Positions 52,597 through 62,168 of a stretch of 64,000 nt of DNA are shown piece after piece; within the stretch, counting starts at the first letter, position 1; the number at the start of each line of letters is the position of its first letter. The notes beneath the pieces are model-generated. The model saw nothing but the letters and a program-made list of their open reading frames with translations, was not told the DNA's origin and did not search any database. Made by a program: the position numbers and the translations under genes. The stretch is taken from the NCBI GenBank assembly GCA_035945115.1, contig DASZAN010000201.1:62001-126000 (forward strand), written 5' to 3'. This stretch comes from DAHUYF01 sp035945115 (GTDB taxonomy: Bacteria; Pseudomonadota; Alphaproteobacteria; ATCC43930; CGMCC-115725).

Positions 52597-54917
52597 AGGC
52601 GCTGCGTGAGCCCACCGTCGGCCGGCGCCTGCCGCTGATCGACGGCATCGAGAAGGTCACAGGCCGCGCGACCTACACGGCCGACCTCCGTTCGCGCGCG
52701 CTCGTCGGCCGCATCCTTCGCAGCCCTTACGCGCATGCCGAGCTGCTCGATGTCGACATCGCCGACGCGCGGGCGCTGCCCGGCGTCATTGCCGTGATAA
52801 CCGGCGCTGATTGCGACAAGCCCTTCGGCGTGCTGCCGATTAGCATGGACGAATATCCGCTAGCGCGCGAGCGCGTGCGCTACCGCGGCGAACCAGTGGC
52901 CGCCGTCGCTGCGGTCGACGCGGAAACGGCCGAGCGTGCGCTGGCGCTCGTCCGCCTACGCGTGCGCGAATTGCCCGCGTATTTCTCGGCCGAGGCGGCG
53001 CGGGCACCGGGAGCTGTGCTGCTGCACGATGATCGCGGCGGCAACGTGCTGCGTGAGGTACACGACGAGTTCGGCGACGTTGATGCGGGATTTGCTGCGG
53101 CCGATCTCGTGCGCCAAGCATGCTACCGCTGCGCCGAGGTGGCGCACGGGCAGATGGAGCCGCATGCGGCGCTAGCCGAATACGACGCCGAGCGGCGACG
53201 GCTTACGCTCCACAGCGTCACGCAAGTGCCGTACTACGTTCACCTCATGCTGGCGCGTTGTCTCGGTTTCGAGGAATCGCAGATTCGCGTGATAAAGCCG
53301 TTCGTCGGTGGCGGCTTCGGCGCGCGTGTCGAGCCGCTCAACTTTGAGATCATCGCCGCGCTCCTCGCCCGTGCCGCCTGCGGTACCGTACGTCTCGATC
53401 TCACGCGCGAGGAGACGTTTCTCACGCATCGCGGCCGACCTGAGACGGAAATTCGCCTCAAGCTCGGCATGACGCGCGATGGGCGGCTCACCGCCGCGGC
53501 CTGCGAGGCGGTCCAGCGCGGCGGCGCCTACGCCGGCTACGGCATCGTCACGATCCTCTATGCCGGCTCGCTCTTGCACGGCATCTACGACATCCCGGCC
53601 GTGAAATACGACGGATATCGCGTCTATACGAATACGCCGCCCTGCGGGGCGATGCGCGGCCACGGATCGGTCGACGTACGCCACGCCTTCGAATGTCTCC
53701 TCGACGCGATGGCGGCCGAGCTCGGACTCGACCCCTTCGCCGTCCGCCGCCCCAACCTGCTTGCGGTGCCTACGCAGACGGCAAACGGCATCATCATCAA
53801 CTCTTATGGCCTGCCTGCGTGTCTCGATCGAGTGCAAGAAGCGAGCGGCTGGAAATGGCGCAAAGGCCACTTGCCTCCCGGGCACGGCCTCGGCATGGCA
53901 TGCTCACATTACGTGAGCGGCGCTGGCAAGCCGATCCACCGGACGGGCGAGCCGCATGCGGTGGTGGAGCTGCGCCTCGATTTCGACGGTGGCATCACCA
54001 TTTTGACCGGCGCCGCCGATATCGGGCAGGGCTCCTCCACCGTTCTCGCCCAAGCCGTTGCCGAAATCCTTGTCGTCAACCTCGACCGGTTGCGCATCGT
54101 CGCCACTGACAGCGCGGTGACGCCGAAGGACAACGGCTCCTATTCCTCGCGGGTCACTTTCATGGTCGGAAACGCCGCGATCGACGCTGCGCGGCAGCTG
54201 CGCAACGTGCTCATCGAGGCCGCGGCGCGAAAGCTCGAGATGGACGTCGACTGCATTGAACGCGAGGGCGAGCATTTTCGTGCAAGAGGCATCGACGGTC
54301 CCGGCCTTAGCTTCCGCGAGGTGGTAGCGGCGGCGCTTGCGGAAGGCGGCGGTATCACAGTGAAAGGGACCTTCACCGTCCCCATCGAATACCAGGGCGG
54401 CAAGCATCGCGGCGGCGCGGTGGGGTCCACCATGGCGATGAGCTATGCGGCACAAGTCGTCGAGGTCGAGGTCGATGCCGATATCGGCATGGTCCGCGTC
54501 AAGAAGGTTTGGGCTGCCCATGATTGCGGGCGCGCCATCAATCCTCTCGCCGTCGAGGGGCAAGTGCAGGGTTCCGTCTGGATGGGAATGGCCCAGGCCT
54601 TGGGCGAAGAGACTCGCTACGAAGCGGGTCTCCCGCTGCATGTAAGCTTTCTCACCTATCCCATTCCAACGATCGCGGAGTCGCCGCCGATCGAGGTGCA
54701 TATCGTCGAGTGCCTCGATCCCAATGGTCCCTTCGGCGCCAAGGAAGCGAGCGAAGGATCGCTTGCCGCCTTTCTGCCAGCCGTGACCAACGCGGTGGCC
54801 GACGCCATCGGGCTGCGCATGACCGAACTTCCGATTACGCCAGACCGCATTCTCGACGCCTTGGCGCGGCGACAGCGCGAGGGCCGGATCGCGGCGGCAC
54901 GCGGAGCCGCCTCATGA
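52593..54917 (+). CDS. hcrA: 4-hydroxybenzoyl-CoA reductase, molybdenum subunit (HcrA)
   Basis: 774 residues; Mo-molybdopterin cytosine dinucleotide subunit. N-terminal KVTGRATYTADL, Mo-pterin contact FVGGGFGARVEP, TGAADIGQGSSTVLAQ, and the active-site Glu segment PFGAKEASEGSLAAF. Length is close to HcrA/HbaD. The channel for the substrate cannot be judged by eye, but the adjacent HcrB with a [4Fe-4S] insertion makes this the reductase, not an aerobic hydroxylase. Confidence 0.9.
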   Translation: MKALREPTVGRRLPLIDGIEKVTGRATYTADLRSRALVGRILRSPYAHAELLDVDIADARALPGVIAVITGADCDKPFGVLPISMDEYPLARERVRYRGEPVAAVAAVDAETAERALALVRLRVRELPAYFSAEAARAPGAVLLHDDRGGNVLREVHDEFGDVDAGFAAADLVRQACYRCAEVAHGQMEPHAALAEYDAERRRLTLHSVTQVPYYVHLMLARCLGFEESQIRVIKPFVGGGFGARVEPLNFEIIAALLARAACGTVRLDLTREETFLTHRGRPETEIRLKLGMTRDGRLTAAACEAVQRGGAYAGYGIVTILYAGSLLHGIYDIPAVKYDGYRVYTNTPPCGAMRGHGSVDVRHAFECLLDAMAAELGLDPFAVRRPNLLAVPTQTANGIIINSYGLPACLDRVQEASGWKWRKGHLPPGHGLGMACSHYVSGAGKPIHRTGEPHAVVELRLDFDGGITILTGAADIGQGSSTVLAQAVAEILVVNLDRLRIVATDSAVTPKDNGSYSSRVTFMVGNAAIDAARQLRNVLIEAAARKLEMDVDCIEREGEHFRARGIDGPGLSFREVVAAALAEGGGITVKGTFTVPIEYQGGKHRGGAVGSTMAMSYAAQVVEVEVDADIGMVRVKKVWAAHDCGRAINPLAVEGQVQGSVWMGMAQALGEETRYEAGLPLHVSFLTYPIPTIAESPPIEVHIVECLDPNGPFGAKEASEGSLAAFLPAVTNAVADAIGLRMTELPITPDRILDALARRQREGRIAAARGAAS

Positions 54918-55888
54918 GTTTGCTTCCGTCCTTCGAGCTCGTCCGCGCGACGAGTGTCGCCGAGGTGGTGGCAGCGCGCCGCCGTCACGCCGACTGCCGC
55001 CTCCTCGCCGGCGGCACCGATCTTATTCCCAACCTCCGTCGCGGGCTCGCCAGCCCGGCCGTGCTCGTGGACATCACCGCGTTGCCGGGTATGCAAGAGA
55101 TCACAGCCGAGCCGGCGGGCGTCCGCATCGGCGCCGGTGTTACCTTGTCGCAGCTCGTCGCTGACCCGATCGTCCGCCGCCATTTCCCGGCGTTGGCCGA
55201 CGCCGCTGCCGCTGTGGCGGGCCCGACGCACCGGGCAAGTGCGACGCTCGGCGGGAATCTCTGCCTCGATACGCGCTGCGTCTTCTACAACCAGAGCGAC
55301 TGGTGGCGGCGAAGCAATGATTTTTGCCTGAAGTACCGCGGTACCGTCTGCCATGTGGCGCCAACGGGAAGCCACTGTCATGCCACCTACAGCGGCGATA
55401 CCGCGCCGGCACTTCTGGTATTGGGCGCAGAGGCGGAGCTGGGCACCGCCGATGGCACGCGCCGGATCGCGCTGACCGAACTCTTTCGCGACGATGGCGC
55501 CGACCCCCTCACTCTCGGCACCGATGAGATGCTGCTCTCCGTACGGCTGCCGATTGAACCCGGGCTGGTCGCGGGATACGAGAAGGCACGCCTTCGCGGC
55601 GCCATCGACTTTCCGCTGGCGGGAGTCGCTATGTCATTGCGCCGGCACGACGGCAAGCTCGCGGCGTTGCGTATCGCGGTGACCGGCACGAACTCTCGAC
55701 CGTTGCTCGTCGCCGGCTGCGAGGCATTGCTCGGTCATCCGCTCGATGCCAACGCACTTAAGCAGATCAACAAGCTCGTGCAAAAGCAGGTGGTACCGAT
55801 GCGGACGACGATCGCCCCCGGCCACTACCGTCGGCGCGTTGCGGCAGCGCTCGCTTGCCGCCTCGCGAGTCGGCTCTTCTCCCGATGA
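54914..55888 (+). CDS. hcrB: 4-hydroxybenzoyl-CoA reductase, FAD/[4Fe-4S] subunit (HcrB)
   Basis: 324 residues. FAD motifs: LLAGGTDLIPNLRRG and ASATLGGNLCLDT. The decisive feature is an insertion with Cys122, Cys138, Cys146 and Cys155 (spacing 16, 8, 9), the four ligands of the extra [4Fe-4S] cluster unique to HcrB within the xanthine oxidase family, which lets electrons run from low-potential ferredoxin toward the substrate. ATG 54914 overlaps the hcrA stop. Last gene before the right island border. Confidence 0.92.
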   Translation: MSLLPSFELVRATSVAEVVAARRRHADCRLLAGGTDLIPNLRRGLASPAVLVDITALPGMQEITAEPAGVRIGAGVTLSQLVADPIVRRHFPALADAAAAVAGPTHRASATLGGNLCLDTRCVFYNQSDWWRRSNDFCLKYRGTVCHVAPTGSHCHATYSGDTAPALLVLGAEAELGTADGTRRIALTELFRDDGADPLTLGTDEMLLSVRLPIEPGLVAGYEKARLRGAIDFPLAGVAMSLRRHDGKLAALRIAVTGTNSRPLLVAGCEALLGHPLDANALKQINKLVQKQVVPMRTTIAPGHYRRRVAAALACRLASRLFSR

Positions 55889-55984
55889 CCGTTTGACCGA
55901 TCACCGTGAGCCCTTGATTCGTGTTCATCTATTTTCGCGAGTTTGACAGCTAAGGCCTTGAACTGCCGCGCAAACGATAGGACG

Positions 55985-56029
55985 CTGACTCCGCCAGTCT
56001 AGGTTCGAATCCCAGTCCCCCAGCCACTT
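55985..56029 (+). other. Right attachment-site repeat (attR), partial tRNA-Gln copy
   Basis: Direct copy of 20929-20973 with one mismatch (T to C in the T-stem). Similarity fades upstream, where a shorter, gapped piece of the D-arm region (about 55974-55983) is still recognisable. It lacks a 5' half and cannot be a working tRNA. Confidence 0.85.
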
Positions 56030-56069
56030 CAAAACATTGGTATTTTCGCGATTCCCGGGTGCCTCGCGA

Positions 56070-58328
56070 TTACTCCGCCGCCTGCTGCACCGACGCATCC
56101 ACCTTCTCCAGCACCTTCGGTGGCGACATCGGCAGACTGTAGAAGCGCTTCCCGACCGCGTTGTGGATCGCATTCGCGACCGCCGACAGCACCGGCACGA
56201 GCGGGACTTCGCCGACCCCCTTGACGCCTTGCGGGTGCTTCGGGTTCGGCACTTCGATCAGCACGCAGTCGATCATCGGCAGGTCCGAGCAGACCGGCAT
56301 GCGGTAGTCGAGGAAGCCGGGGTTATCGACGTTGCCGCCGCGGGTGTAGATGTACTCCTCGTTCAGCGCCCAGCCGATGCCCTGGGCGACGCCGCCCTGG
56401 AGCTGCCCCTCGACGTAGCCGGGATGAATGGCGCGACCGACATCCTGTACGGCGGTGTACCGGATCACGCGCGCGATGCCGAGCTCGACATCGACCTCGA
56501 CGTCGCAGATATGCGTCCCGAAGCCGCCTTCGGCGCCTTGCGTGTTGAGCTGAACGCTCTCACCGATCGGGCCGCCCATCGCAGACGCCTTGTTGGCAAG
56601 CTCGGCAAGCGTCAGCGGCTCGAACGGGCCAGCATTCGGGCTTACCGGATGGGCAGCGCCGTTCTCCCACTTCACCGCTTCGGGATCGATCTGCCAGATC
56701 TTCGCCGCGCGCTCGCGCAGCGTGCTGATGATCTTCTCGGTCGCCTCAGTCACCACCATGGAGGACGCGAACAGCACGCGGCTGCCGCCGGTGAGATTGG
56801 AGAAACCCACCGTCTGGGTGTCGCCGATGATGACGGAGACGCGGCGGTAGTCGATACCGAGCAGCTCGGCGCAGATGTTGGCGATGCCGGCGCGGGAGCC
56901 CCCGATGTCGGGATGGCCGGTGGTGACGACGACGTTGCCGTCCTCGGTGATGTTCACTTGTGCCGAGGATTCTCCGCCGGCGTTGAACCAGAAGCCGCTG
57001 GCCACGCCCCTGCCCTGAAGCTTGCCGAGCGGCGCGTTGTAATGCGGATGACCTTTCGCCGCTTTCAGCGTCTCGACATAGCCGATGCGCGGGAAGGTCG
57101 GGCCGAACGCTGCTTTCGTCCCTTCCTTGGCGGCGTTCTTCAAACGCAGCTCGATCGGATCGATCTTCAGCGCTTCGGCGAGCTCGTCGAGCACGCATTC
57201 GACCGCATAGGCGCCGATCGGCGCGCCGGGCGCGCGATAGGCAGCGACCTTCGAGCGGTTGGAGCAGACGTCATAGCCGGTCGAGAGCACGTGCGGGATG
57301 TCGTAGGGCGTAAAGCTGCAGCCGACCGCGCCGCGGATCGGCGAGCCCGGGAGCGCGCCGGCTTGTAGGTAGAACGTACCCTGGGCGGCGACGATGGTGC
57401 CGTCCTTCTTGGCGCCGATCTTGACCGTGCTTTTCGAGCCGGATGTCGGGCCGGTGGCGCGCATCACTTCCTCGCGCGTCATCACCATCTTGACCGGCCG
57501 GCCAGATTTCTTCGCCAGCAGCGTGGCGAGCGGCTCGAGATAGACGATGGTCTTGCCGCCAAAACCGCCGCCAATCTCGGCAGGGATGGCGCGGATGTCG
57601 CTCTGGGGGATGCCGGACAGATAAGCCGTCATCGCGCGCACCATGAACTGGCCCTGGCTCGAGCTCCAGATCGTGGTCTTGCCGTCAGCGGCGACCGAGA
57701 CGAGGCAGGCATGCGGCTCGATATAGCCTTGGTGCACCGGGCGCGTGGTGAAGGCGCGCTCGACAATCACTTCGGCCTGCGCGAAGCCCACTGTGATGTC
57801 GCCTTTCTTCACCTCCAGCTTGCCCATGATATTGGAGGGCTTGCCCTCGAAGGTGTTGAATTCGTGCAGGATCGGCGCATCCGGCTTGAGCGCGTCGTCG
57901 ATCTCGATCGACCACGGCAGCACCTCGTAATCGACGTCGATCAGCGCACAGGCCTGGGCGGCGATTGCTTCCGTGGTTGCGGCAACGGCGGCGACGGGAT
58001 GGCCGGGGAACAGCGCCTTCTCGCGGGCCATCACGTTGCGGCACATCCAGCGCATGTCCTGGATGCCGAGCATGACCGACTTGTCGACCGGGAAATCGAC
58101 GACGTCGCGCGCGATGATGACGGCCTTCACGCCAGGTAGCCGCTCAGCCTTCGAGGTGTCGATCTTGCGGATGCGCGCATGCGGGTGCGGGCTTCGGAGA
58201 ACCTTGCCCCAGATCATGCCGGGCATGTTGGTGTCGGCAGCGAAAGCCGCGCGTCCGGTGACCTTGTCGACGCCGTCAGGGCGGATGGTGCGCTGGCCGA
58301 TCCACTTGTTGAAGGTAACGTCGTTCAT
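56070..58328 (-). CDS. Xanthine-dehydrogenase-family molybdenum subunit, substrate unknown
   Basis: 752 residues: KVTGRAAFAADTNMPGMIWGKVLRSPHPHARI, Mo-pterin loop EIGGGFGGKTIVYLEPLATLLA, AYRAPGAPIGAYAVE at the CoxL-type active-site loop position, and the active-site Glu in GVKGVGEVPLVP. The AYRAPG loop differs from form I CO dehydrogenase (AYRCSFR), so CO oxidation is unlikely; an N-heterocycle or aldehyde is more probable. GTGA/ATGA overlap with its [2Fe-2S] gene. It begins 40 bp past the island border. Confidence 0.88.
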   Translation of the reverse strand: MNDVTFNKWIGQRTIRPDGVDKVTGRAAFAADTNMPGMIWGKVLRSPHPHARIRKIDTSKAERLPGVKAVIIARDVVDFPVDKSVMLGIQDMRWMCRNVMAREKALFPGHPVAAVAATTEAIAAQACALIDVDYEVLPWSIEIDDALKPDAPILHEFNTFEGKPSNIMGKLEVKKGDITVGFAQAEVIVERAFTTRPVHQGYIEPHACLVSVAADGKTTIWSSSQGQFMVRAMTAYLSGIPQSDIRAIPAEIGGGFGGKTIVYLEPLATLLAKKSGRPVKMVMTREEVMRATGPTSGSKSTVKIGAKKDGTIVAAQGTFYLQAGALPGSPIRGAVGCSFTPYDIPHVLSTGYDVCSNRSKVAAYRAPGAPIGAYAVECVLDELAEALKIDPIELRLKNAAKEGTKAAFGPTFPRIGYVETLKAAKGHPHYNAPLGKLQGRGVASGFWFNAGGESSAQVNITEDGNVVVTTGHPDIGGSRAGIANICAELLGIDYRRVSVIIGDTQTVGFSNLTGGSRVLFASSMVVTEATEKIISTLRERAAKIWQIDPEAVKWENGAAHPVSPNAGPFEPLTLAELANKASAMGGPIGESVQLNTQGAEGGFGTHICDVEVDVELGIARVIRYTAVQDVGRAIHPGYVEGQLQGGVAQGIGWALNEEYIYTRGGNVDNPGFLDYRMPVCSDLPMIDCVLIEVPNPKHPQGVKGVGEVPLVPVLSAVANAIHNAVGKRFYSLPMSPPKVLEKVDASVQQAAE

Positions 58329-58807
58329 GGGCGAGCCTCCCGCATTTCAGCCGCGGCTTCCAGAACCGCGCGGACGATCTTGTCATAGCCGGTGCACCGG
58401 CAGAGATTGCCGGCGAGCCAGAAACGCACCTCCTCCTCGCTCGGATTCGGGTTCTTCTTCAGAAGAACCTCGGAGGCGACCAGCATGCCCGAGGTACAGA
58501 TGCCGCATTGGAGCGCAGCCTGCTCGAGGAACTTCTGCTGCAGCGGATGCAGTCTGTCCCCTTGTGCCATGCCCTCAATCGTTCCGATCTCGTGGCCTTC
58601 GGCCTCGGCGGCGAGCATCAGGCACGAGCAGACCAGCCGCCCATCGACCGTGATCGAGCAGGCGCCGCAGTCGCCGGTGGCGCAGCCTTCTTTCGAGCCG
58701 GTCAGTCCGAGCTGATTGCGCAGCGCATCGAGCATGGTGTTGTCGGGCTCGCACAGGAACTCCATCGGCTCGCCGTTGATCGTGGTGGTGACGTGCAGCT
58801 TTGGCAT
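58325..58807 (-). CDS. [2Fe-2S] subunit of the molybdenum hydroxylase
   Basis: 160 residues: EGCATGDCGACSITVDGRLVCSC, then QCGICTSGMLVAS and NLCRCTGYDKIV, the two [2Fe-2S] centres of xanthine-oxidase-family small subunits. It carries electrons from the Mo site to FAD. Confidence 0.9.
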   Translation of the reverse strand: MPKLHVTTTINGEPMEFLCEPDNTMLDALRNQLGLTGSKEGCATGDCGACSITVDGRLVCSCLMLAAEAEGHEIGTIEGMAQGDRLHPLQQKFLEQAALQCGICTSGMLVASEVLLKKNPNPSEEEVRFWLAGNLCRCTGYDKIVRAVLEAAAEMREARP

Positions 58808-58811
58808 CGTG

Positions 58812-59681
58812 TCAGTTTCCCTGCGCGCGCTTCGCGGCGATTGTGGCGGTGCGCTTCAAGAGCACGCCGGCGATTTTGGTGCGGTAGGCGATGGTGCCGC
58901 GCTTGTCGTCGATCGGACGGCAGGCGGCGCGGCAAGCGTTGGCGGCGGCTTCGAGAGCCGCAACATCGAGCTTCGAGCCGATCAATGCTTTGGCGGCGGC
59001 TTCGACGAGAAGCACCATCGGCGCCACCGCCCCTAAGCCGACGCGTGCCGCCGTGCAGAAGCCGTTCTTCAGTGTCAGGCTGACGCCGCAGCCGACCACG
59101 GCGATATCCATCTCGGTGCGCGGAATCATGCGCAGGTACGCATCGCCTGAGCCCTCGGGGCGCGGTGGCAATTTGAAGCTGACCAGGATTTCGCCGGGCG
59201 CCAGGTTGGTGCGGCCGGGACCGGCGGGCACCTTCTCGACCTCCAGCTCGCGGCGGCCGTTGGGCCCCTGCACCGTCACGACCGCGCCGGCCGCGATCAT
59301 CGCCGGAACGCTGTCGCCGGCGGGCGAAGCGTTGCAGAGATTGCCGCCGGCGGAGGCCCGGCCCTGCACCTGCTTGGAGCCGATCAGGTTCACCGCCTCC
59401 AGCACGCCGGGCCAGACCTTTTTGAAGCTGGGGTGTTCGGCGAGCTCGGCGCCGGAGACCGCCGCGCCGATGCGGAAGCCGCCATCGGTAGTCTCAGCGA
59501 TTTCAGTCATCTCGGCGATCTTCTTGATATCGACGATCAATCCCGGCTTCACGATGCCGGAGCGCATCTGCACCAAGAGATCGGTGCCGCCGGCCAGGAT
59601 ACGGCCGGCACCCCCCGCGGCGGCGAATGCAGCGATTGCTTCCTCAAGCGTCGTCGGCGCCACGTACCGGATATCGGTCAT
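58812..59681 (-). CDS. FAD subunit of the molybdenum hydroxylase
   Basis: 289 residues: AGGTDLLVQMRSGIVKPGLIVDIKKI and the FAD loop ASAGGNLCNASPAGDSVPAMIA. Unlike HcrB at 54914 there is no cysteine-rich insertion, so electrons go from FAD to an ordinary acceptor. First gene of the three-gene operon; start ATG 59681. Confidence 0.9.
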   Translation of the reverse strand: MTDIRYVAPTTLEEAIAAFAAAGGAGRILAGGTDLLVQMRSGIVKPGLIVDIKKIAEMTEIAETTDGGFRIGAAVSGAELAEHPSFKKVWPGVLEAVNLIGSKQVQGRASAGGNLCNASPAGDSVPAMIAAGAVVTVQGPNGRRELEVEKVPAGPGRTNLAPGEILVSFKLPPRPEGSGDAYLRMIPRTEMDIAVVGCGVSLTLKNGFCTAARVGLGAVAPMVLLVEAAAKALIGSKLDVAALEAAANACRAACRPIDDKRGTIAYRTKIAGVLLKRTATIAAKRAQGN

Positions 59682-59871
59682 GATTGCTTCTGGGTCTCCC
59701 TGTGCCGCGTCCGATTGATGCGGTGCCTTATCTGTGACCGTGGCGGACCGAGATTACACGGCAAGCCATGGTCCGACCAGCCGCCGGAGCGCGGACAAAG
59801 CAGGGCAGATAAATGTCCATTTCTGCTTAGCATCGTCCTGATCATCGTTTTCAAAACGCCCTCGTGCGGCG

Positions 59872-60801
59872 CTACTTGCCCAGCCGCGGCGGCAGCAAGT
59901 CGGCGACCCCGGCACGGCGCGCCCAATATTCCCAGGCGCGCATCGCCGCGGGGGTGTCCGGCTTGAGCGAAGGCCCGGCAACCCGCGCCGCGATCTCGCC
60001 CTTTGACAGCGGGTTGATCTTGCCGCCCAAGAGCAAGGCAACCTGGAGGACGTGCGCGTTCTTCGGCGCATAGACCGCAAGGCGCACGACCTCGTAGAGC
60101 GAGGCCGCGGCCGCGGCGAAGCCGTGACCGCGCATGAGCACCATGCTGTTGCCGGCAAGACGCCCGGCGAGGTCGCGGCCCTGCGCCATGTTTGACACCA
60201 ACAGATCGGTATCGTGGCCGAACTTGTCGGCGATGTCCCAGACCGGCACGTCGGCGCCGATGAAGGCGCCGTCATGGATGACCGGCCGCAGCTTGGCGGT
60301 GCCGATGCTGAAGGGCAGCACCTCCTCGCTATGGGCGTGAACCACCGCGTGAACGTCGGGGCGCGCCGCATAAATGCTGCCGTGAATGAAGCGCTCGAGG
60401 TAGGGCGGGCGCTTGTCGTTCACCGGCTCGCCATCAAGCGTGTATTCGACGATGTCGCCGATTTCGATCTGCTCCGGGCTGCGCGACCGCGCCAGGAGAT
60501 AACGCTCGGGATCGAGCGGATGCCGCATGCTGACATGGCCATAGGCATCGACCACGTTTTCATGCGCCAGGATGCGATTGGCGATGACCAAATTCCTGAT
60601 GGCAAGCTCGACGTCACTGCTCGTCGCCTCCGCCACCAGTTTCGCCGGCTCTGTGGCTTGGTGGGTTAGATCCGGCGCGATCGATGCCGCCTCGGCCACG
60701 ACCGGCGGAGTGAGGGCGGCGGCGCCGGCGAGCGACGCAGCGGTCATGAAACCGCGGCGGCCGATGAACGGCGAAGTCTGGTTTTTCGATTTGTTCGGCA
60801 T
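59872..60801 (-). CDS. Class II aldolase/adducin-family protein with Tat signal
   Basis: 309 residues from ATG 60801. The N-terminus has a twin-arginine signal (SPFIGRRGFMTAASLAGAAAL, cut after about residue 38). The aldolase II domain follows: RILAHENVVDAYGHVSMRHP, and the zinc histidines in VHAVVHAHSEEVLPFS plus VLMRGHGFAAAA. Class II aldolases are normally cytosolic, so export is unusual but recurs in this uncharacterised branch. Reaction unknown; it could decarboxylate or aldol-cleave a periplasmic sugar acid. Confidence 0.8.
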   Translation of the reverse strand: MPNKSKNQTSPFIGRRGFMTAASLAGAAALTPPVVAEAASIAPDLTHQATEPAKLVAEATSSDVELAIRNLVIANRILAHENVVDAYGHVSMRHPLDPERYLLARSRSPEQIEIGDIVEYTLDGEPVNDKRPPYLERFIHGSIYAARPDVHAVVHAHSEEVLPFSIGTAKLRPVIHDGAFIGADVPVWDIADKFGHDTDLLVSNMAQGRDLAGRLAGNSMVLMRGHGFAAAAASLYEVVRLAVYAPKNAHVLQVALLLGGKINPLSKGEIAARVAGPSLKPDTPAAMRAWEYWARRAGVADLLPPRLGK

Positions 60802-61108
60802 CGAGAGTTCCCTGCCACGGTCCGGTTTTCGCTTCCGCCCGCACTGGTTGGCGCGTGCGCGGGCGGCAACATAGCTTAGCTTGCCGCTCCCGTAATCTTT
60901 GCTCAGTGCGCTTGTAGCCGGCGAGAGTCGCTTCGGCCCCGACCCGATCGCGCAAATCGACACTCCGCCGAGCGGACATGAGCACCCGAGCGCGGCGTGA
61001 TCGCGTCTACATGACGCGAGACGATCTATCGCGCCGAAATGCCTCCGGTTGGACGCCGGCTTGCTGCGGCTCGCGCTGCGTGCTCAATTCTAAAGGGATG
61101 GCTCTGGG
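60802..61108. other. Intergenic region of about 300 bp
   Basis: Divergent control region between the aldolase-like gene and the quinone-oxidoreductase-like gene. I see no tRNA, repeat or believable gene in it; reading frames that cross it are shadows. AAAGGGATGG shortly before 61109 could serve as ribosome site for that gene. Confidence 0.5.
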
Positions 61109-62140
61109 ATGCAGGCGATGATGCGCCAAATCTGGATTGCGAAGCACGGACCGCCGCAAGTGCTCACCTTGCGCGACGCTCCGGAGCCCCGGCCGGGCGC
61201 CGGGGAAGTGCTGATCAAGGTTGCCGCCGCCGGCGTCAATTTTGCCGACATCATGGCGCGGCGCGGCCTCTATCCCGATGCGCCGAAGCCGCCTTGCGTC
61301 GTCGGCTACGAAGTCGCGGGTGAAGTCATCGCGCTCGGCGAAGGGGCGAGAGATTTCACCCTCGGCGAGAAGGTCATCGCCATCACGCGCTTTGGTGGGT
61401 ATTCGACCCATGTGGCGGTGCCCGAGGGTCGGGTGTTCCAACTCCCCGCCGGCCTTGCGCTCGAACGCGGCGCGGCCCTGCCGGTGACCTATCTCACCGC
61501 CTATCAGCTCGTCGTCGCCATGGGGCGGCTCGGGGCGGGCGAGACGGTCCTCGTCCACTCCGCGGGCGGCGGGGTCGGTCTTTCCTGCATCGAGCTGGCG
61601 CGCATCGTCGGCGCCGACGTGATCGGCGTGGCGTCCGCCGGCAAGCACGATTTTCTGCGCCAGCGCGGCGTGACTAAGCTCATCGATCCCCGCGCCGAGG
61701 ATCTGGTGGCGCGCGTCAAGGCGCTGACCGAAGGGCGCGGCGTCGACCTCGCGCTCGACCCGATCGGCGGCCGCTCCTGGCGTCAAAGCTATCAATGTCT
61801 CGCGCCCTGCGGGCGGCTCGGCGTCTTCGGCTTCGCCGCGGCGGCCTCGGACAGCGGCCGCTTGCTAGCGATGCTGCGCGCGGCCGCCGGCGTACCGTGG
61901 CTCGCCCTCACGCCGTTGGCGCTGATGAATGCCAATCGCGGCGTGTTCGGCGTCAATCTCGGTCACCTCTGGGACTACGGCGCGCTCATCCGCCATTGGC
62001 TCGAAACCATTCTCCGCTGGCAGCAGGAGGGCAAGATCGATCCGGTGGTGGACCGCAGCTTCGCCTTCGCCGAAGCGTCGGCAGCACATGCTTACATCGA
62101 AGCGCGGCGCAACATCGGCAAAATCCTGCTCGTCCCATGA
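61109..62140 (+). CDS. NADPH:quinone oxidoreductase-like dehydrogenase (zinc-free MDR)
   Basis: 343 residues of the QOR/VAT1 branch of medium-chain dehydrogenases: VAAAGVNFADIMARRGLYP, GYEVAGEVIALGEG, and the NADPH-binding VLVHSAGGGVGLSCIELARI. No zinc-binding cysteines. Likely reduces quinones or enones. ATG 61118 is an alternative start. Followed closely by an alpha/beta hydrolase gene. Confidence 0.87.
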   Translation: MQAMMRQIWIAKHGPPQVLTLRDAPEPRPGAGEVLIKVAAAGVNFADIMARRGLYPDAPKPPCVVGYEVAGEVIALGEGARDFTLGEKVIAITRFGGYSTHVAVPEGRVFQLPAGLALERGAALPVTYLTAYQLVVAMGRLGAGETVLVHSAGGGVGLSCIELARIVGADVIGVASAGKHDFLRQRGVTKLIDPRAEDLVARVKALTEGRGVDLALDPIGGRSWRQSYQCLAPCGRLGVFGFAAAASDSGRLLAMLRAAAGVPWLALTPLALMNANRGVFGVNLGHLWDYGALIRHWLETILRWQQEGKIDPVVDRSFAFAEASAAHAYIEARRNIGKILLVP

Positions 62141-62168
62141 CGCGCGCGCTGGTGCGAAAGGAGCGTCT

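Noticed and set aside
52129..55888. Carbon monoxide dehydrogenase or aerobic hydroxylase for the hcr genes
   Set aside because: The FAD subunit carries the four-cysteine insertion specific for 4-hydroxybenzoyl-CoA reductase, and the Mo subunit lacks the CoxL AYRCSFR loop.
55974..56026. A second tRNA-Gln gene
   Set aside because: Only the 3' half is present; acceptor 5' strand and D-arm are missing. It is an attachment-site copy.
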